A DNA stretch of 64,000 bases from assembly GCF_010183535.1 (NCBI RefSeq), contig NC_071331.1, positions 12,648,001 through 12,712,000 on the forward strand, in the 5' to 3' direction. This DNA comes from Caenorhabditis remanei (taxonomy: Eukaryota; Nematoda; Chromadorea; Rhabditida; Rhabditidae). Shown one piece after another: positions 41,245-54,702 of this stretch. Under the pieces are notes generated by a model. That model saw only the letters and a list, made by a program, of their open reading frames with translations. It had not been told where the DNA came from and made no database searches. Position numbers and translations under genes: made by a program. Numbering within the stretch: position 1 is the stretch's first letter; every line of letters starts with the position of its first letter.

Positions 41245-43222
41245 CTCCTATTGTATTTGAACAGTGTGTCTCGTCACTGCGTGGCCACACTCGCTTTTTG
41301 TGGAAGTGATGGTTGGAATTTGGTTGATTTTTCCTTTTAGAAGGCAAACACTTATTTAGGATGTTGAAATTACGATCTGTTACTAATCGTGTGTTGTTTT
41401 TGGAATAGATGTGAGAGTCATCTGTCCAGCAGAACTATACGTCACGGTTTTGATGCCGTAATTACGGTTTGCACGAGTCATAAAAAGTTGTGTCCGTTTT
41501 CAGAAAGACTGTAAAATTGTCCATTCTAGTTTTGTAGGCTTCCGATTCGAGATTTTTAAATTCGATTAGACGGATTTCAAAGAATTGTTCTATGGAATGA
41601 AAGATCGAATCTCGAGATAAAAATGGAAGATGATAGTGTTCTGAAAAATGAATTAGATATCGGAATTTTTGAATTCTAGAATTTAAACGTTTTGGAGATG
41701 AGTTGGTCGTACGAAACCTCGAAATAACGGACTGCTAGAAGATGCTAGATAAAATGGAGATATTGAAACATCATAATAATTTCATAAATCCTGTTCCTTG
41801 AATACTTCGGGTCTGGAAGTTCTAGGATTCAAATGAAAACCGCCACCAGAACTCGAAGTCCGACACATCTCGTTTTTTAGATTTTCGATTTCCGATTTTC
41901 CATCTAGATGCTGAATTCAGATAAATTACAAAGCATTGTTTCACTGGATGGAAAATCTGATCTTCTAGAAACACTGTGTCTTACGGTATTTCGGGAAAAT
42001 GAAATGGATGTTGTGATGTCCGGATTCTATTAAAGATTGTATCGCTACGATGGAAAAGTCACCATTGAAACAAGGGAGCCGTCTCAGAGATCGGAATGAA
42101 ACTATCGCTTATGGAAGAAAGAGGGAACTGAATGATAAGTTGTCTTCCAAAAGAGCAAGGTGAATCAGAAATTTCAGTCAAACTTTGATTTATTGGCGAA
42201 CTAAAACCAGTTCCATTGAACATCATTTCAAATTTAACATTTGGTTGGATTACATAGGTCCACTGAGATTCTATAAAGCCTCTGGCATTCATGACTTTTT
42301 TGAAACTATATAATAACTTTACCGTCCCGACTGATGTGTTTTACAATCCATCCCTCCAGAAACCCTACTAAGGTCAGTGTCCGACACCCGCAGCAATCAG
42401 ATAACTCAAGAATTCGTGTCACACTTCTTATCTACCGTCTGAAATCTTTCGAGATTTTGCCTTCGGTAAACAGAAAATTTGAATTGGAAGTTTTTTGAAA
42501 CTTTTTTGGGTGTTTTCATTTAATGTTTTCCTTTAAAATGGGAATTAAACAACGAATATTTTTAGGTACAAATTTTACAGTATTTTTAAACAGTTTTCAG
42601 TTTTTCTTCATTCACTATCAGAAATGAGCATGATTTTTTCAGATACTTTTCAAGTTTCTGTGGCTCCAGTATGACATCAGAATTCAGTCGAGAGTCCTTT
42701 GAAAATTGAAAATCCTTTGTTAGATCTTAATCTGACCTCATCAATACAGTACCCCGAAAAAGATGGGATTTCGAGATTTGAAATGGGAAGAAACACAAAA
42801 ACGTGAGATCATGTACAAATGCTTCCCAGTTCTAGATGACGACCTTCATTCAGTTTCAGAACTTTTATTTCCACCTGGACGGGAATTTTCCATCTATGGA
42901 GATTTAAATCCAATCGAGTGAAATTAACGTGAATGAAGTCTCCTTTCCGAGTAATACGATAAGCTACTATTCTACTCTCAAGGAAGAAAAAACTACCCTT
43001 GAAACTGTTTCGATGGACAAGAAAGTCGGAGAGAAAAAGAGATTAAATCAAAGTTCGATTCCTTTTTTTATTTCTTGCAAGTTGGAGTAAAAATACTTGA
43101 AAAGGAAAGTGTGGGAAGAATTCAATAATAGAGTAGTCTGAGAAATTCAAAGTTTCAGAAAAATATATGAGGATGGTCGATATAGTAACTTGCTATCGGT
43201 TCCAACACTATTACATAAATCT

Positions 43223-43230
43223 TGAAACAG
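43223..43230 (-). promoter_or_regulatory. Candidate 21U-RNA promoter core
   Basis: TTACTGTTTCA. TACT places a U at 43184, 39 nt downstream. Confidence 0.55.
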
Positions 43231-46200
43231 TAATAATTCTTTTTAAAAATTCTGAGTTTCAAAATAACAAAATACCGTAAATCAAAATCGGAAATTAGCA
43301 TTTGAGCAGACGCATAACAGAGAAAGATTCGGTAGAGAAGCGTCTGAGTAAATAAATTCGGAGAGAGATATTTGTCTTCATTCGATTAAATTTATAAGGA
43401 GAGTAAAAGGGCAAAAACAAGAGGAAAGTGCCTAGAATATAGTCTATCCTATGGAAGTTTGTGTAGATTTGGAATAGTCGGTTACAAGAATTTTAGCGTT
43501 TTGATATTAAAGAATCTATATTTCAAATTGATTATCCCTATCGTTTCTTCAAGAAAGTTACGTACACTGGAAGTTTTCGGATAGAGAAACGAGTGACTAA
43601 AAGAATTTCCAAGAAATTCCTAGAATCGTTGTGACAGTATTCTTATTTTAGGGTTCAGAATCGGAAAATAAATTTTTATTCAAATTTTCTTATGTGATCA
43701 CTATCTTAAGCTAAATCAAGAAATAAAACTCTGAAAACCAAAGTTTGAAACATGTACAAAGTCAGATCCAATAGTTTTTTTAGTTGAATGATCAATCCAT
43801 GCAAAACGCTCATGAAATAGTTTTCGGGGCGGGGAAAAAAGAACAAAAAATGTTCCGAAAGATCAGCAACAAATAAAAATGGCTGGGAAAGCTAGACTTC
43901 TCTCCGCCGCTTTTTCATGCTCTTTTTTAGTCAAAAAGTTGAAGAAAAGGCAGACGAACGGGAGGGATGAGATATATATGCTAATGGATGGAGAAATGAA
44001 TAAAAAGAACTTTCGTTCGAGATGTTTCATTGAAACACGAAAGGACCTTCGACTCAGAGACAACTTTGTTTTGGTATTGATGTTTTTGAGTTGAATTAGA
44101 ATGCGAACATGTTTCAATGATGTTGAGAAAATTCTAGTTGAGAGGGAGAGATTTCCATGATTTGGTCCCGGAGAAAACGAATTGTCATCAAAAGAAACAA
44201 GCAGGTGAAGTATGGCGAGGGAGATGAAAAAGAAATGTTGTAATATCAGTTTCAGAGTTATACTATGTCATAAAGCAGCGAATTGAGTGGACTCCATAAT
44301 GAGTTTAGTCTCAAAATAAGAAAAATAAATCATAAAAATTTCAGTGGAGTTTATGAACTTTTTCAGGAGTTCCTGATGTGAATAGTCTTACAGCAAACCA
44401 TAAAGAGAAAGTTTTGTAATAAATGAAATGTTCCAGCTGGTACAGTAAACTAATGAAGAGCTAAAACATCTCTGAACCCTTCTGGGAATACCCTCTCAAT
44501 GTTCGTTCTTCTTTGATGAGAGAAGCCAAATTGAGACAGAAAGATGAGGGTCCATGAGAAACAAATTGATCATTGGTTCATTTGCTCTGTCTCCTTCTTT
44601 TCTGAAGAGTAAGAAGCGACGTCATGAAATCTAATCGAGATGTGGAATGGAATTCAAGATGAGAATTATTGAGTGACTATGAGTTAGAAACAATTGAAAA
44701 GACATATTCATTTTGGGATCCAAATATCAGATATTGCATCTGGAAAAGCAGAAAGAAAACTTTGGTTTCGAGGATCTGATTACTGAAAAGAGTAGAGAGC
44801 TATAAAACATTTAGTCTATGAAAAAAACTTCCTCTCCTCCTGAAAACCGAATAATGTTTAGTTTGGACCCTAATCTTTCCAGAGATCTTCCAAATGGTCT
44901 CATCTTCTTTTTTATTCATTTGCATCTCATTTCTTTTCATCGTCAGTAAATTGCTCATTGAGCGACTGAAAAGAGCACTTCCTTTATGATTGAAAAGAAG
45001 GGAATTCCCAGGAACACAAGACTCATTTCATATTCAAAGGCATTAGATGGAAAAATAAAAAGTCTGCAGAATTTTCAAAGAGTGACGATCAAAAATTTTC
45101 AGAAAAAGAGTGAATTATGCTGCTGTTCATGTGAAACGGAGCAGGAGTCTTTCAGGGTTTGATTCTGAAATCGAATTGAACTGAACCTAATTTTATCAAT
45201 AAACAAAAAAATGCAGACAGAAATAGACATGAACTTATAATTTTTTCGCGTTTAGAAAGAAGAAATTTGGAAGACAGGAATATTCGATTCCATGTTTACT
45301 TGGTATGAGGTTCAATTGAAACTGTAATTCAAAAGATATGAGAAAAGTTGATAAGAAATTGTAGGGAATGGGAATATTGAAGATCTAGAGAAAACGAACC
45401 AGCTGTTCTAACTGCAGATGCACTGTGCAATCGCGGAATGAAGAAGTTCTGCAAAATAAAATTGAGAGATGTTTTTTTTAATGTTCGATAGGATTAAGGA
45501 GAAATCGAGAAATTATTGTAAGTTGAAACGACGATTCAAAAATTAAAAAGCTGATTGTCAGCACGTTTTGATGATACAGAAATAGCTTTCAGAGTCTGGT
45601 TTAGAAATGGAAAAGAGACTACAGTATATTCTAAAAACTCAATAAGCCACCAGTCTCGTTTCTAATCAAGAAATCGCCAGACCAAGGTATTCAGTGTATT
45701 GAATTGTGTCTTGGACGACAACGAATCCATCTCGTATCTCTCCCGAAAATGAATGTAGATTGATAGAATATCATTGGAAATTCGAAGAAGAAGATGGAAA
45801 ACAAGAACAAGATCAAAAAGACAATGAGATAGGGTCAGAAAGTCAAGTTTTTCAAGTGAAATTGATGCTGATCGAATCAGCGGAAAATGAGGAGGGAAGA
45901 GTTGATATAGGACGAAGGATGGAGGAAGAAATACATACAGAGGAAGGGAGAAATGGAACAAAATGTACCAGTTGAATATGAAAACAAAAAGCAAAAAAGG
46001 AAAAGCGTGATCGGGAGAAAAAACAAAATAAAAAGACAAAGATCGGTACAGTACTACAAAAATAAATCTTTTGAAAAAAAGATTCCTGGATGGAAAAATC
46101 CAAAAATACTTCCCCAAATTAATTCAGCTACAAACATATGTATCCCACCATGTGTTTGACTGTTTTTTGAGTGTTCAGTGTCCAAACCCTTTTTTCTTTT

Positions 46201-46760
46201 CTTTCTCATAAACATGTTTGCTTGTATGTCATCTCTAACTTCCTCTCCCATCTCTATGCTTCTTTGGAGTGGATTACGGTAAGGATCAACTTTGAATTCT
46301 TTTCAATTTTGATCTCTACCAATTTCGACATCATTGAAACATTGAGAGGTGTGAAACGGAAGTTTCGCTGTGAACCTAGTGACCTTTTTCTCTGTTCCTT
46401 TCATTTCTTGTTCCTGAGAAATAACTCAGAGTAAATGAACCGCATGGTCTCAGTTTTTTCAATGGAATTGCTGGGGAGTGGGAGGTAAAATAGATGAGTG
46501 TTTGGAAGGAGGGAGGGGATGAAATGTTTGTTTTGGATGTACTGTAAATAGAAAAAAAAAGAATCAAATTCCAAAGTGACAATGGTCAAAAATTAGAAAG
46601 AGCTGGAAGATCATCTGAGGAGTGAAGTGTTTCAAAAAAAATTTCTGAAAACCATTTAAGGTACTTTATCACTGATTCACAATAGTTTTGGAAATGTAAA
46701 TAAAATTATGAAAAAATGTGAGTTGAAAACTAAAATTGATCTTAAAATCCTATTACGAAA

Positions 46761-46815
46761 AACTCGAGGAGAGTCGAACCCCTGACGCTTTTAGCGTGGA
46801 TCCAGTTAAGTCTAT
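46761..46815 (-). pseudogene. tRNA-like 3' half (type II, Ser/Leu-like)
   Basis: On the minus strand a T-arm is complete: AGGGG TTCGACT CTCCT at 46783-46767 pairs over five positions and contains a B-box-like GGTTCGACTCT. It is preceded by a paired variable arm (ACGCT/AGCGT, 46785-46797) as in serine or leucine tRNAs. The D arm, A box and 5' acceptor strand cannot be found, so this is at best a tRNA-derived remnant. Confidence 0.4.
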
Positions 46816-48498
46816 CAAACAAAATACTCTGTTCCAATCAAACCTTTTCAGAAGCTGACTAATTCAAAACCTGTTATACCAAGTTTTCAATGTCACCAGT
46901 TTTTTTGAAACAAAACACACTTTTCCGAAAATTTTCAGAATAATCAATTTCATAGTATTTTTTTCTAGAACAGTTGCATTAGTTAGAATTATCTGGTTTT
47001 AGTTTTTTCTGGAGAATCTATGAGATAGAATTCGATACAAAATTGAAATGTTGAAGATGATCATTATCCGAAAATTGCAATGAAACGACCTATAAAACGG
47101 GATTCATCATACTCTTATATATCTTCAGATATTTGATTTTCGGAATCCCAAATTAAAAAAAAAAAGAAAATATTTTCAAACGTAAAACTTTGTATCGAAA
47201 ACATTGTCCCAATTTCCCTTTCCGCCTCCTCCTTCTTTTCCTCTTCAATCCGAATATCATGACCAGTACAATGACCATTGACGATGGCACCCGCACACAA
47301 ACTTCAATTCCATCTCTCCGCCCATTCGAAATCACGGGCGGTTCTATTATGGGCTGTATTATGACAAAAATAGAATAACCTGACGTCGTCACCTCTGTAA
47401 GTATTCGTCCTATACTATTTCTATTTTTTATTGTTTCTTTTTGACGAGGAAACACAAAAGGGATATTCCATTCACGTGAAACGAATTGAGGGTCTCGATT
47501 TATAAAAATCATCTCTGTAACTCCCGATTGATCAATGGAACAAGTGATGAGAGTGTGTGAGAGTCATAGAGATGCAGACAATCTCCTCCCAAATCACATC
47601 ACGTAATAGTTGTTGAAAAACTGGTCGAGTACACTACGATGACGTTCGGAGAACAAGTGAGAACAAAATGAGATTGTTCGATCACTGATTTTTTGTGATG
47701 ATCTTATGATTCGTTTCCATCCAAACACAACTCCGCCCACCACTTCGCTCCAGTTTATTCTATGAGTAAATAGGTAACTCGAGTTGTCTATAAATGATAA
47801 CAGTGATATAATGAGGAAAGTTGCAGGGGGATAGGCAGGGAAAATAAGAAAAGTAATATCAGTCGGTTTCGTGGCATTTGGAAATCCGAACTATTGCAGA
47901 ACTAGACGAAAAAATATGCTTCTTGAAGTGATGGTGCATTTTTTGTTAAATACCGTAACTCTTGCTCCGAAACTACTGAATTTCTAGAGTTCAACGTGAC
48001 AGACTTGGAAAATTCATTGTATGGATATAGAATTTTTGCTTGCAGAATGTTGAAAAATCGGACAAAAAGAAGTTAACCTTCTCGTCAAACCCTCAAAAGC
48101 ATTCAACAGTTCTCGGCAGATAATTTTCTCAGTTTCAGTCATTACTTTTATGCAGATGATGAATTATTTACGCAGTAAATCACTGTAAATATACTTTTTG
48201 TGTTGATCATATCAGTAAATTGAAGCATTCGTGGTTGGAACAACAGAAGGCGCGGCACTAGGATACGGTAGCCTTTGTTACTAATGTTGTGTAAAAAAGA
48301 AATCAACCAATGGTTACTGTAACGCCCATCTTTACACACAAATGAATGAATAGAAGTAAGTACTGCGCGCAGTGCATTAAGAGGGCCTCCACTGGAGGCC
48401 GTGCTTGCAATATCGCAAAAAATTAGTGTTTCAGAATTACCAAAAAATAATTACTTGATTTGGAATAAACTAGTTTGATCCCTTTCACCACAAAAATA

Positions 48499-48678
48499 AC
48501 TATATTCTCTCAACTTTCTTGATTTGCTAGGTAAAAATGCAGTCATAAACCCCGAAAACGGATCGAAGCGTGATAAAGAACAACCACTGATTGAACTTCT
48601 TAATTCGATTACTCTACAAACAGAAAATGAATCTCCGATCGAAGCGCAAGTTCGTGGACTTTTAAAAGTACGGTAGCC
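48499..48678 (+). pseudogene. Orphan coding-like segment
   Basis: An open frame begins after a TAA and a possible splice acceptor (ttgctag) and reads KNAVINPENGSKRDKEQPLI and further to EAQVRGLLK before a stop at about 48678. Amino-acid composition and codon choice look protein-coding, unlike the flanks. I do not recognise it; it has no ATG of its own. It could be one exon of a decayed gene or a transposon piece. Confidence 0.3.
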
Positions 48679-51180
48679 ATGTGTGTCACAACCAACAAAA
48701 GAACACATCACGCCTACATGTTTCGTTTTGCAAACCTTTTCCTCCGATTATTTGTATGAGACCAAAACCTAAAGAAGGTAGAGCAAAGCACATACAAACA
48801 TTAGGAAGAATAAGAATACACCGGAAACCATGGGGTCCCCGTTGTCTCCAAAAGAAAGGGACACTACAGAAGTGGTCGGAAGAGAAGCTAAGAGAGAACA
48901 AGCTGAGAAGAAGATGTCTGAGATGAAAGGCCGAAAAGACCAAACAATGGTGACTTTTTGATCGCAGATAATGGATGATAGTGATGTCTGTATATGATGT
49001 CAATGTTGACTGACAAATAAATGACCAAATATATAAATGACTTGTTGGTTTTTAGAGATCAGACAGTCGGAAGTTTGTTATTTTCTCACTTCTAAAAGAG
49101 TAAATAAGAGGGTTACGGTAGTTCCAGTTTAGAAACTGTTTTTTGAGAAGTGGTGAAGTATGATGCATTTGGAACATGACTCATTTCAAAAATTTGTTTT
49201 CAGAAAGGTTCTTGATGAATAAGTTCATGTAAAATCATAACATGGAAGACTGTCATCGAAGGTTAATTTTGGATTGACGTTGACTCATTCTTATAAAACC
49301 AATTAACGATAATATGTTTCAGATATGTTATAATATAAATAAGTGTCAGCTGTTGTTATTGAACTGATTTTTCTTTACCTAGATCTGGATGTGGTGGAAC
49401 CTTGTACATAACTACTTGTTACAGACCGGATAACTTAGAAAAATGAAATACACTCGATATCACTTTGGCCTAGGACAGCGTTGGCTTACTAACGAATTCG
49501 CGACCGAATCAGCTCATCCAGTGAATTTTTAACCATCAACCGTTAGTCTGAGACTTCTACTTCTTCAGTAGAGGAGTGTAGTGAACTATCGGGTAAATCT
49601 TTTCAGCAGTGCCTCACTTTTACTGCTTCGACAAGTTTTTTTCTGACTTTGACTGGTGGATTAAATGAAACGTGTTATAATTATTTTAACGATACAGAAG
49701 AAGTCGAGTTTTGGAAAATGAACTTCTGACTAAATATTCCGATATAAATTACGGGAGAAAATTTAGTTCAGAGCAGTGGTCAACCTAACTTAGTCTAAAG
49801 AAGAAGTAACTCATATTAGGAGTGCGGCAAAAAATTAACAGAGGATTCGTTGAAAATACTGTTACAAATATCCTCAATGTACTATGGCAACGGCGAGAAC
49901 TGATGGCTTGATGTCCAGGTGTCATTTTAACAAAGAAAATAAAGTCAGAATGGAAACTCCGAAACCTCGGAACATACGTCAAACGTTACTGAATGAGAAT
50001 GTACTACTGACATATCCGGCGGAAATTTTTTGTACTTGATATATATGTAAAATGTACAAATAAACAGATGCACACATCTGCAACCCTTTCTCTCATTCTC
50101 TCTCGGCATGATTTCCCATCAGATCGCGAACAAAATGTACATTCATCCCCTCGATTACTGGGTGGGAGACAAGGACACAAATGGGCTGATCAAATAGAAT
50201 TTTGGTATGATGATCAATTGATGTTGATGTGCAGATAGATACAAAACAGTTCATGAAAAGAGAGAGATTGAATCAGAGAGCTTATTTGGATGGGAGTAAT
50301 AAAACAGACATGAAGGACAATGAACAGAATGAATTCAATGAGAAAATAGAAGAGGATTTAAATTATGGGATGTGAGAGGGATTGGCTGATCTGCAAAGTT
50401 TGATGACGAGAGATGTTTGTTTTTGCAAAAAATACTGAAAAGAGCATCGTTTAAAATTTGAAATCATAGGATCAAGATGGACGCCCGGAGACTGGAAAGC
50501 TCTGAGAAAGATCATCACGATACTTCAAGCGGAATCGATTTCTAACTTTGGGGTTTCAGGGAAAAGTAATAATTGAAACGGATTGTAATAATTAAAAAGC
50601 CGTGTGAAAACTATTTCTCATCTACCACCAAATGTATTGCAGGGTACTAACTGGAAATTTTCTAAAAGGGCCTTTCAAAACACCATCATTAACCTTCCCG
50701 GTGTAAGTTTTAAGTTTAATATAATGTATTCCGCACGCATCATCAAAAAAATCAAATTCCAGTAGATCCAGTATTGAATACAAGAGTGTGATACAGCACC
50801 ACGTTAGGTAGAAGGAATTTCAGAGTTGGACTTGAAAAGACTGCTTGGTACATGCAACATAAAAGGAAATGTTTGATTGACTACATACACATCGAGTGCT
50901 ACAAAAGGACCTCCCTTTAAGAAAACTGTATACAGTGTCTTGTGTCGAAAGAGATTGCACAAGTGATAATCACTCGTCGATCATTGATTCTTTTATACAA
51001 AGAGAGGTATACGGTACTCCCTGCAAAGGGAAACCCCAATCAGTCTTGTGTCGGGTTTTTGATGATAACGGTTTGCTAGTTTTTACTTTCCTTTTAACAA
51101 GAAAATCATGGGGACCTTCACAACCGAACAATGAGCTTGATATCGTAGAGAAATAACTGTTCCAAAACTTATTGACTTCG

Positions 51181-51188
51181 TGAAACAG
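51181..51188 (-). promoter_or_regulatory. Candidate 21U-RNA promoter core
   Basis: TTCACTGTTTCA in the gene desert. CGAT places a U at 51142, 39 nt downstream. Confidence 0.55.
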
Positions 51189-54100
51189 TGAATACCGCAA
51201 GAAAAATAGTCCTAGGTAGGTCGTGATGAGAAAATTTGAGCAATCCCAAAGTATTACGAATGATTTCTGTCTCCCTCATTTGATGAAAGGTATCGGATTA
51301 GATTACGAATTCTAGGGATGCTTGAAAACTTTCAAACTGTTAAAGTAGTGGTATACGGTATGCAGTATACCGAAACATAGATCAAGAATTATTAGTAGTT
51401 GATGATGGACTTGCAGGAAAGTGGATTCAAAAATAGTCACAAACCGAAGAATACATAAAACGTTGACGGTCACTCTTTGACCTATCCTCTCCCGTACTTT
51501 CGAAATTCGTTTCATTTTAATTTGTAGTGTACGTAAGAAGACTTTCAAAAAAGGACACCGTTTTTTGTAAATATTGGTGGGGAGGAAATCCATCGATTTG
51601 TGACCGAGAACCGTTTCTTTCCACGGAACGAAATGTCTCTTGTTTCATCTTTCGACGGGGGGCAAAAGGGGCCAGGGAGCAAGCATGTGAAATGGTAAAC
51701 AGTGGCAAACAAATGAGAATAAAAGAGGAGGAAAACGAAGAGAATAATATGGATACAAACACAAGTACATAAGGACTTGGCGTGTATATTTGTGATCGTA
51801 AGAGTTCACAAATCGGAATATTTTCGGTCGGAAAAGTTTCTCAATAGTTTTGAGAAAGCGGTCGAGAACTTTGTGTTGAACGGATTTACCGTATGAAAGA
51901 AAGAAGTGAAAGCAGGAACTTGAGATTAATAAGGGAGTTTCATTCAATCTATTCTTAGATCAATTTCCGATTAGAGTACTTCCAACTACAGTCAGAGTTT
52001 TTTTGATTTACAGATTAAAAAATAACTGCCGTTTGACGTTACAGTTTTAGTATCTTCATTTCAACATAATGCAGTCATCTCAATATTATATCTTCACAAA
52101 TCCAGTCTGATTCTGCCTGTCAGCTTCATTGTTCTGAACAAGATTTTCCCAACGAGATAAGTCCAATCTAGATACCATAACGATGATGGTTTAATGAGTC
52201 AAAATTCATGAAAATTATGTTTAGATTATTATCAAATCGTCTCGTTGTCCATTATGAACAATGGTTCATTTCCGGTTGGTCATCATCACATTTGAGATAG
52301 ACTACCGAATGTTTCTTCTAGAAAAAAAAACAATTATGAATGAGAAATAGATTGTGTGAGACCTGATGCTTCTAGAATATATTTCGGGACGTTAGTCATG
52401 CTCATTCGCTTCAAATTAATTGAATACTAGAGTATCGGAACTCAGTTCCGCGTTCAGACTAAAACTATTATGTTCTGACAGGTCTCATGAGTTGAATGTA
52501 TCTGGAACTACATAAATTTAAGTCATATGAATAATACTTGTAGTTAGTTGCCTTTTCTAAAATTTCGTTAGATTCTTGGGTGTTCTCTGATTTGCTTCAA
52601 GAAAACGTTTAGAGCTCCGAGGTCAGTAACATCTTTTATCAAATAACGAAGTTATTAAGTTTCTAGGAAATACAAAAGGAAAAACTTCAAGGATATAGCT
52701 TTTAGGAGCCTTCTGATTTGAAATTAGAGTATTTCAAGTTGAGGAGAATTTCTTGCAAGGCTGTCAAAAAGATCTGTAAAGTGATTACATAGGGCTAGTC
52801 GCTCCCGCAAAATATTAATGCTCATTTCAAGTAATTAGCTCGAACTCACATAGTAAGGATAACTATGTGAAGTGATAACCTGAACATTTAGACAGATTCC
52901 ATAATAGCCGGAGTAGACATTATCCAACATAGAAATTTCAAACTGAGAATCCCCACAGACCATGTAGGTTTGAAATTCTTCTAGTTATCACAGGCGGACT
53001 AGACTGGATACAAAAAAGGAAATGAAAGTGACATTGATTCTGTGGCGCCTAATGAATGAAAATGAAAACGTTAATATCTATGGATCGGATGTAACAGTAA
53101 ACTCTGGTTTCAACGAAACTCTTAATTCTAAGCTAGTCTGTACTCTTGAAAGTTCTCGGTTATTCAAACAAAGAATAGGTCAGTTCATGTAGCACAAACA
53201 GAGGTGGATCACAGAATAAAACAAGAGAGAGAAAGGTCAAAGTTCGATAAGTGTTTTGTTTCCTTTTCTTCTTCTCGTCTCGCCGATGTGCACATGTTGC
53301 ACAAGTTTGTCTTTGAGAAACAAACACAAACACGTGAATACGGTCCGCTTCTGTCTCAACTCGTGTCTGTATGTCTGGATGTCTGTCTCTGATTCTCTGT
53401 TCATCTGAATCTTTTCATGTATTCTGTGATTCGTGCTTTTTATTTGTATTCTCGTAGGCGTTTGCGCATGTTTTCGATCCAATGAATGAGCGACAAAGAA
53501 GGACATTCTTCGGAAGAAAAGAGCATCTCTCTTTTTCTGTATCTTGTTTGTTTCCCACTTTTATGCTAACCGTTTTGTGGATTACTGTATCGAGAAGAGA
53601 GACCACGCCTCTTTGTATTTTCTCGCAACAAAGATGATGAAAAACTGTTGAGTGTACACACATATTTGTCTTGTTCTTACCTCTCCTTCTGCACAATAGG
53701 TCATTCTTGCAACTTTTTTTATACTGACGTTTGTTGCGGTTTTTTCCCGTGTAGACACAAATACACGAACAGGAGGGAACGGAGGGATTTGAAAAATGAG
53801 GAAGAGCAAATTTTGGGAAAATCTAGAGAAGGACTACGGTCTAGCTTAGAGCAGATTGATAAACTGAACCTTTAATAAAGACTGATACATTAAAACAAAA
53901 AGCGATAATTTGGAAATTTATGTTTCGTTTTGGAAACAGAAATATCGGTATCTTCATGCCCAACAGAATTTTTCAATTCAAGGCTAAACCGAGAAATTAA
54001 GAAAAAACTGACTACATATTCCTCTCTGTTGCATTCAGAACTATTGCCATGGAAGAAGAAACGCAGAGAGAAAAGTTTCCGAAACTTTACGGTAGTGCGA

Positions 54101-54694
54101 GGTTGTAAAAAAACCAACATGGATAATTTTCTAAGATACAGAGTCAAAAAATAGCTTCCGTCATCTTCAGACTACATGTGACTACAAACTCAAGTCTAAA
54201 TCAACATTATTCATGTCTGTACATTTTTTTGAAATTGAACCGTTTGCGCTTTTTGTGATTGAAAAGGAAAAAGCCGAAAGGTTAGATCCACTCGAAAACA
54301 CAAAAGCACCAAGACACAAGAAAAAAGCCAAATGAGGAGAACATATGTTTCCCCGTTTAGTCTATTTTCAATGTGAACACGTGGGTGTCTTTTAAGTGCA
54401 ACATAATACAGAAAAAGAAGAAAAGAGAGAATACGGTATCGACAGAAAAAAGGGAAACAGATTTCCGGTTCCACTTGAGAGACAAAACCGTCTGTTCAGA
54501 ATGGAATGCAAAAGACGCGGAAAATGATTTTTGATCCATCAAATGAGGGAAATTTTATGAGATTGCAGAATCTATAATACAAATATTCATGAACCAAAAA
54601 GTAGTTATAGATTTTTCCAGGAAGAAAAACGCTGAAATATTTTTCCTGACGAAAAAAACGAAGATCTATCACTGAAGCTTATTAAGTGGGAGGG

Positions 54695-54702
54695 TGAAAC
54701 AG
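54695..54702 (-). promoter_or_regulatory. Candidate 21U-RNA promoter core
   Basis: ATCACTGTTTCA in the gene desert. CGTT places a U at 54657, 38 nt downstream. Confidence 0.5.

Noticed and set aside
45662..46159. Several 70-150 codon frames
   Set aside because: Opposite frames of a purine-rich stretch; Phe/Leu/Ser or Lys/Glu-rich with no family features.
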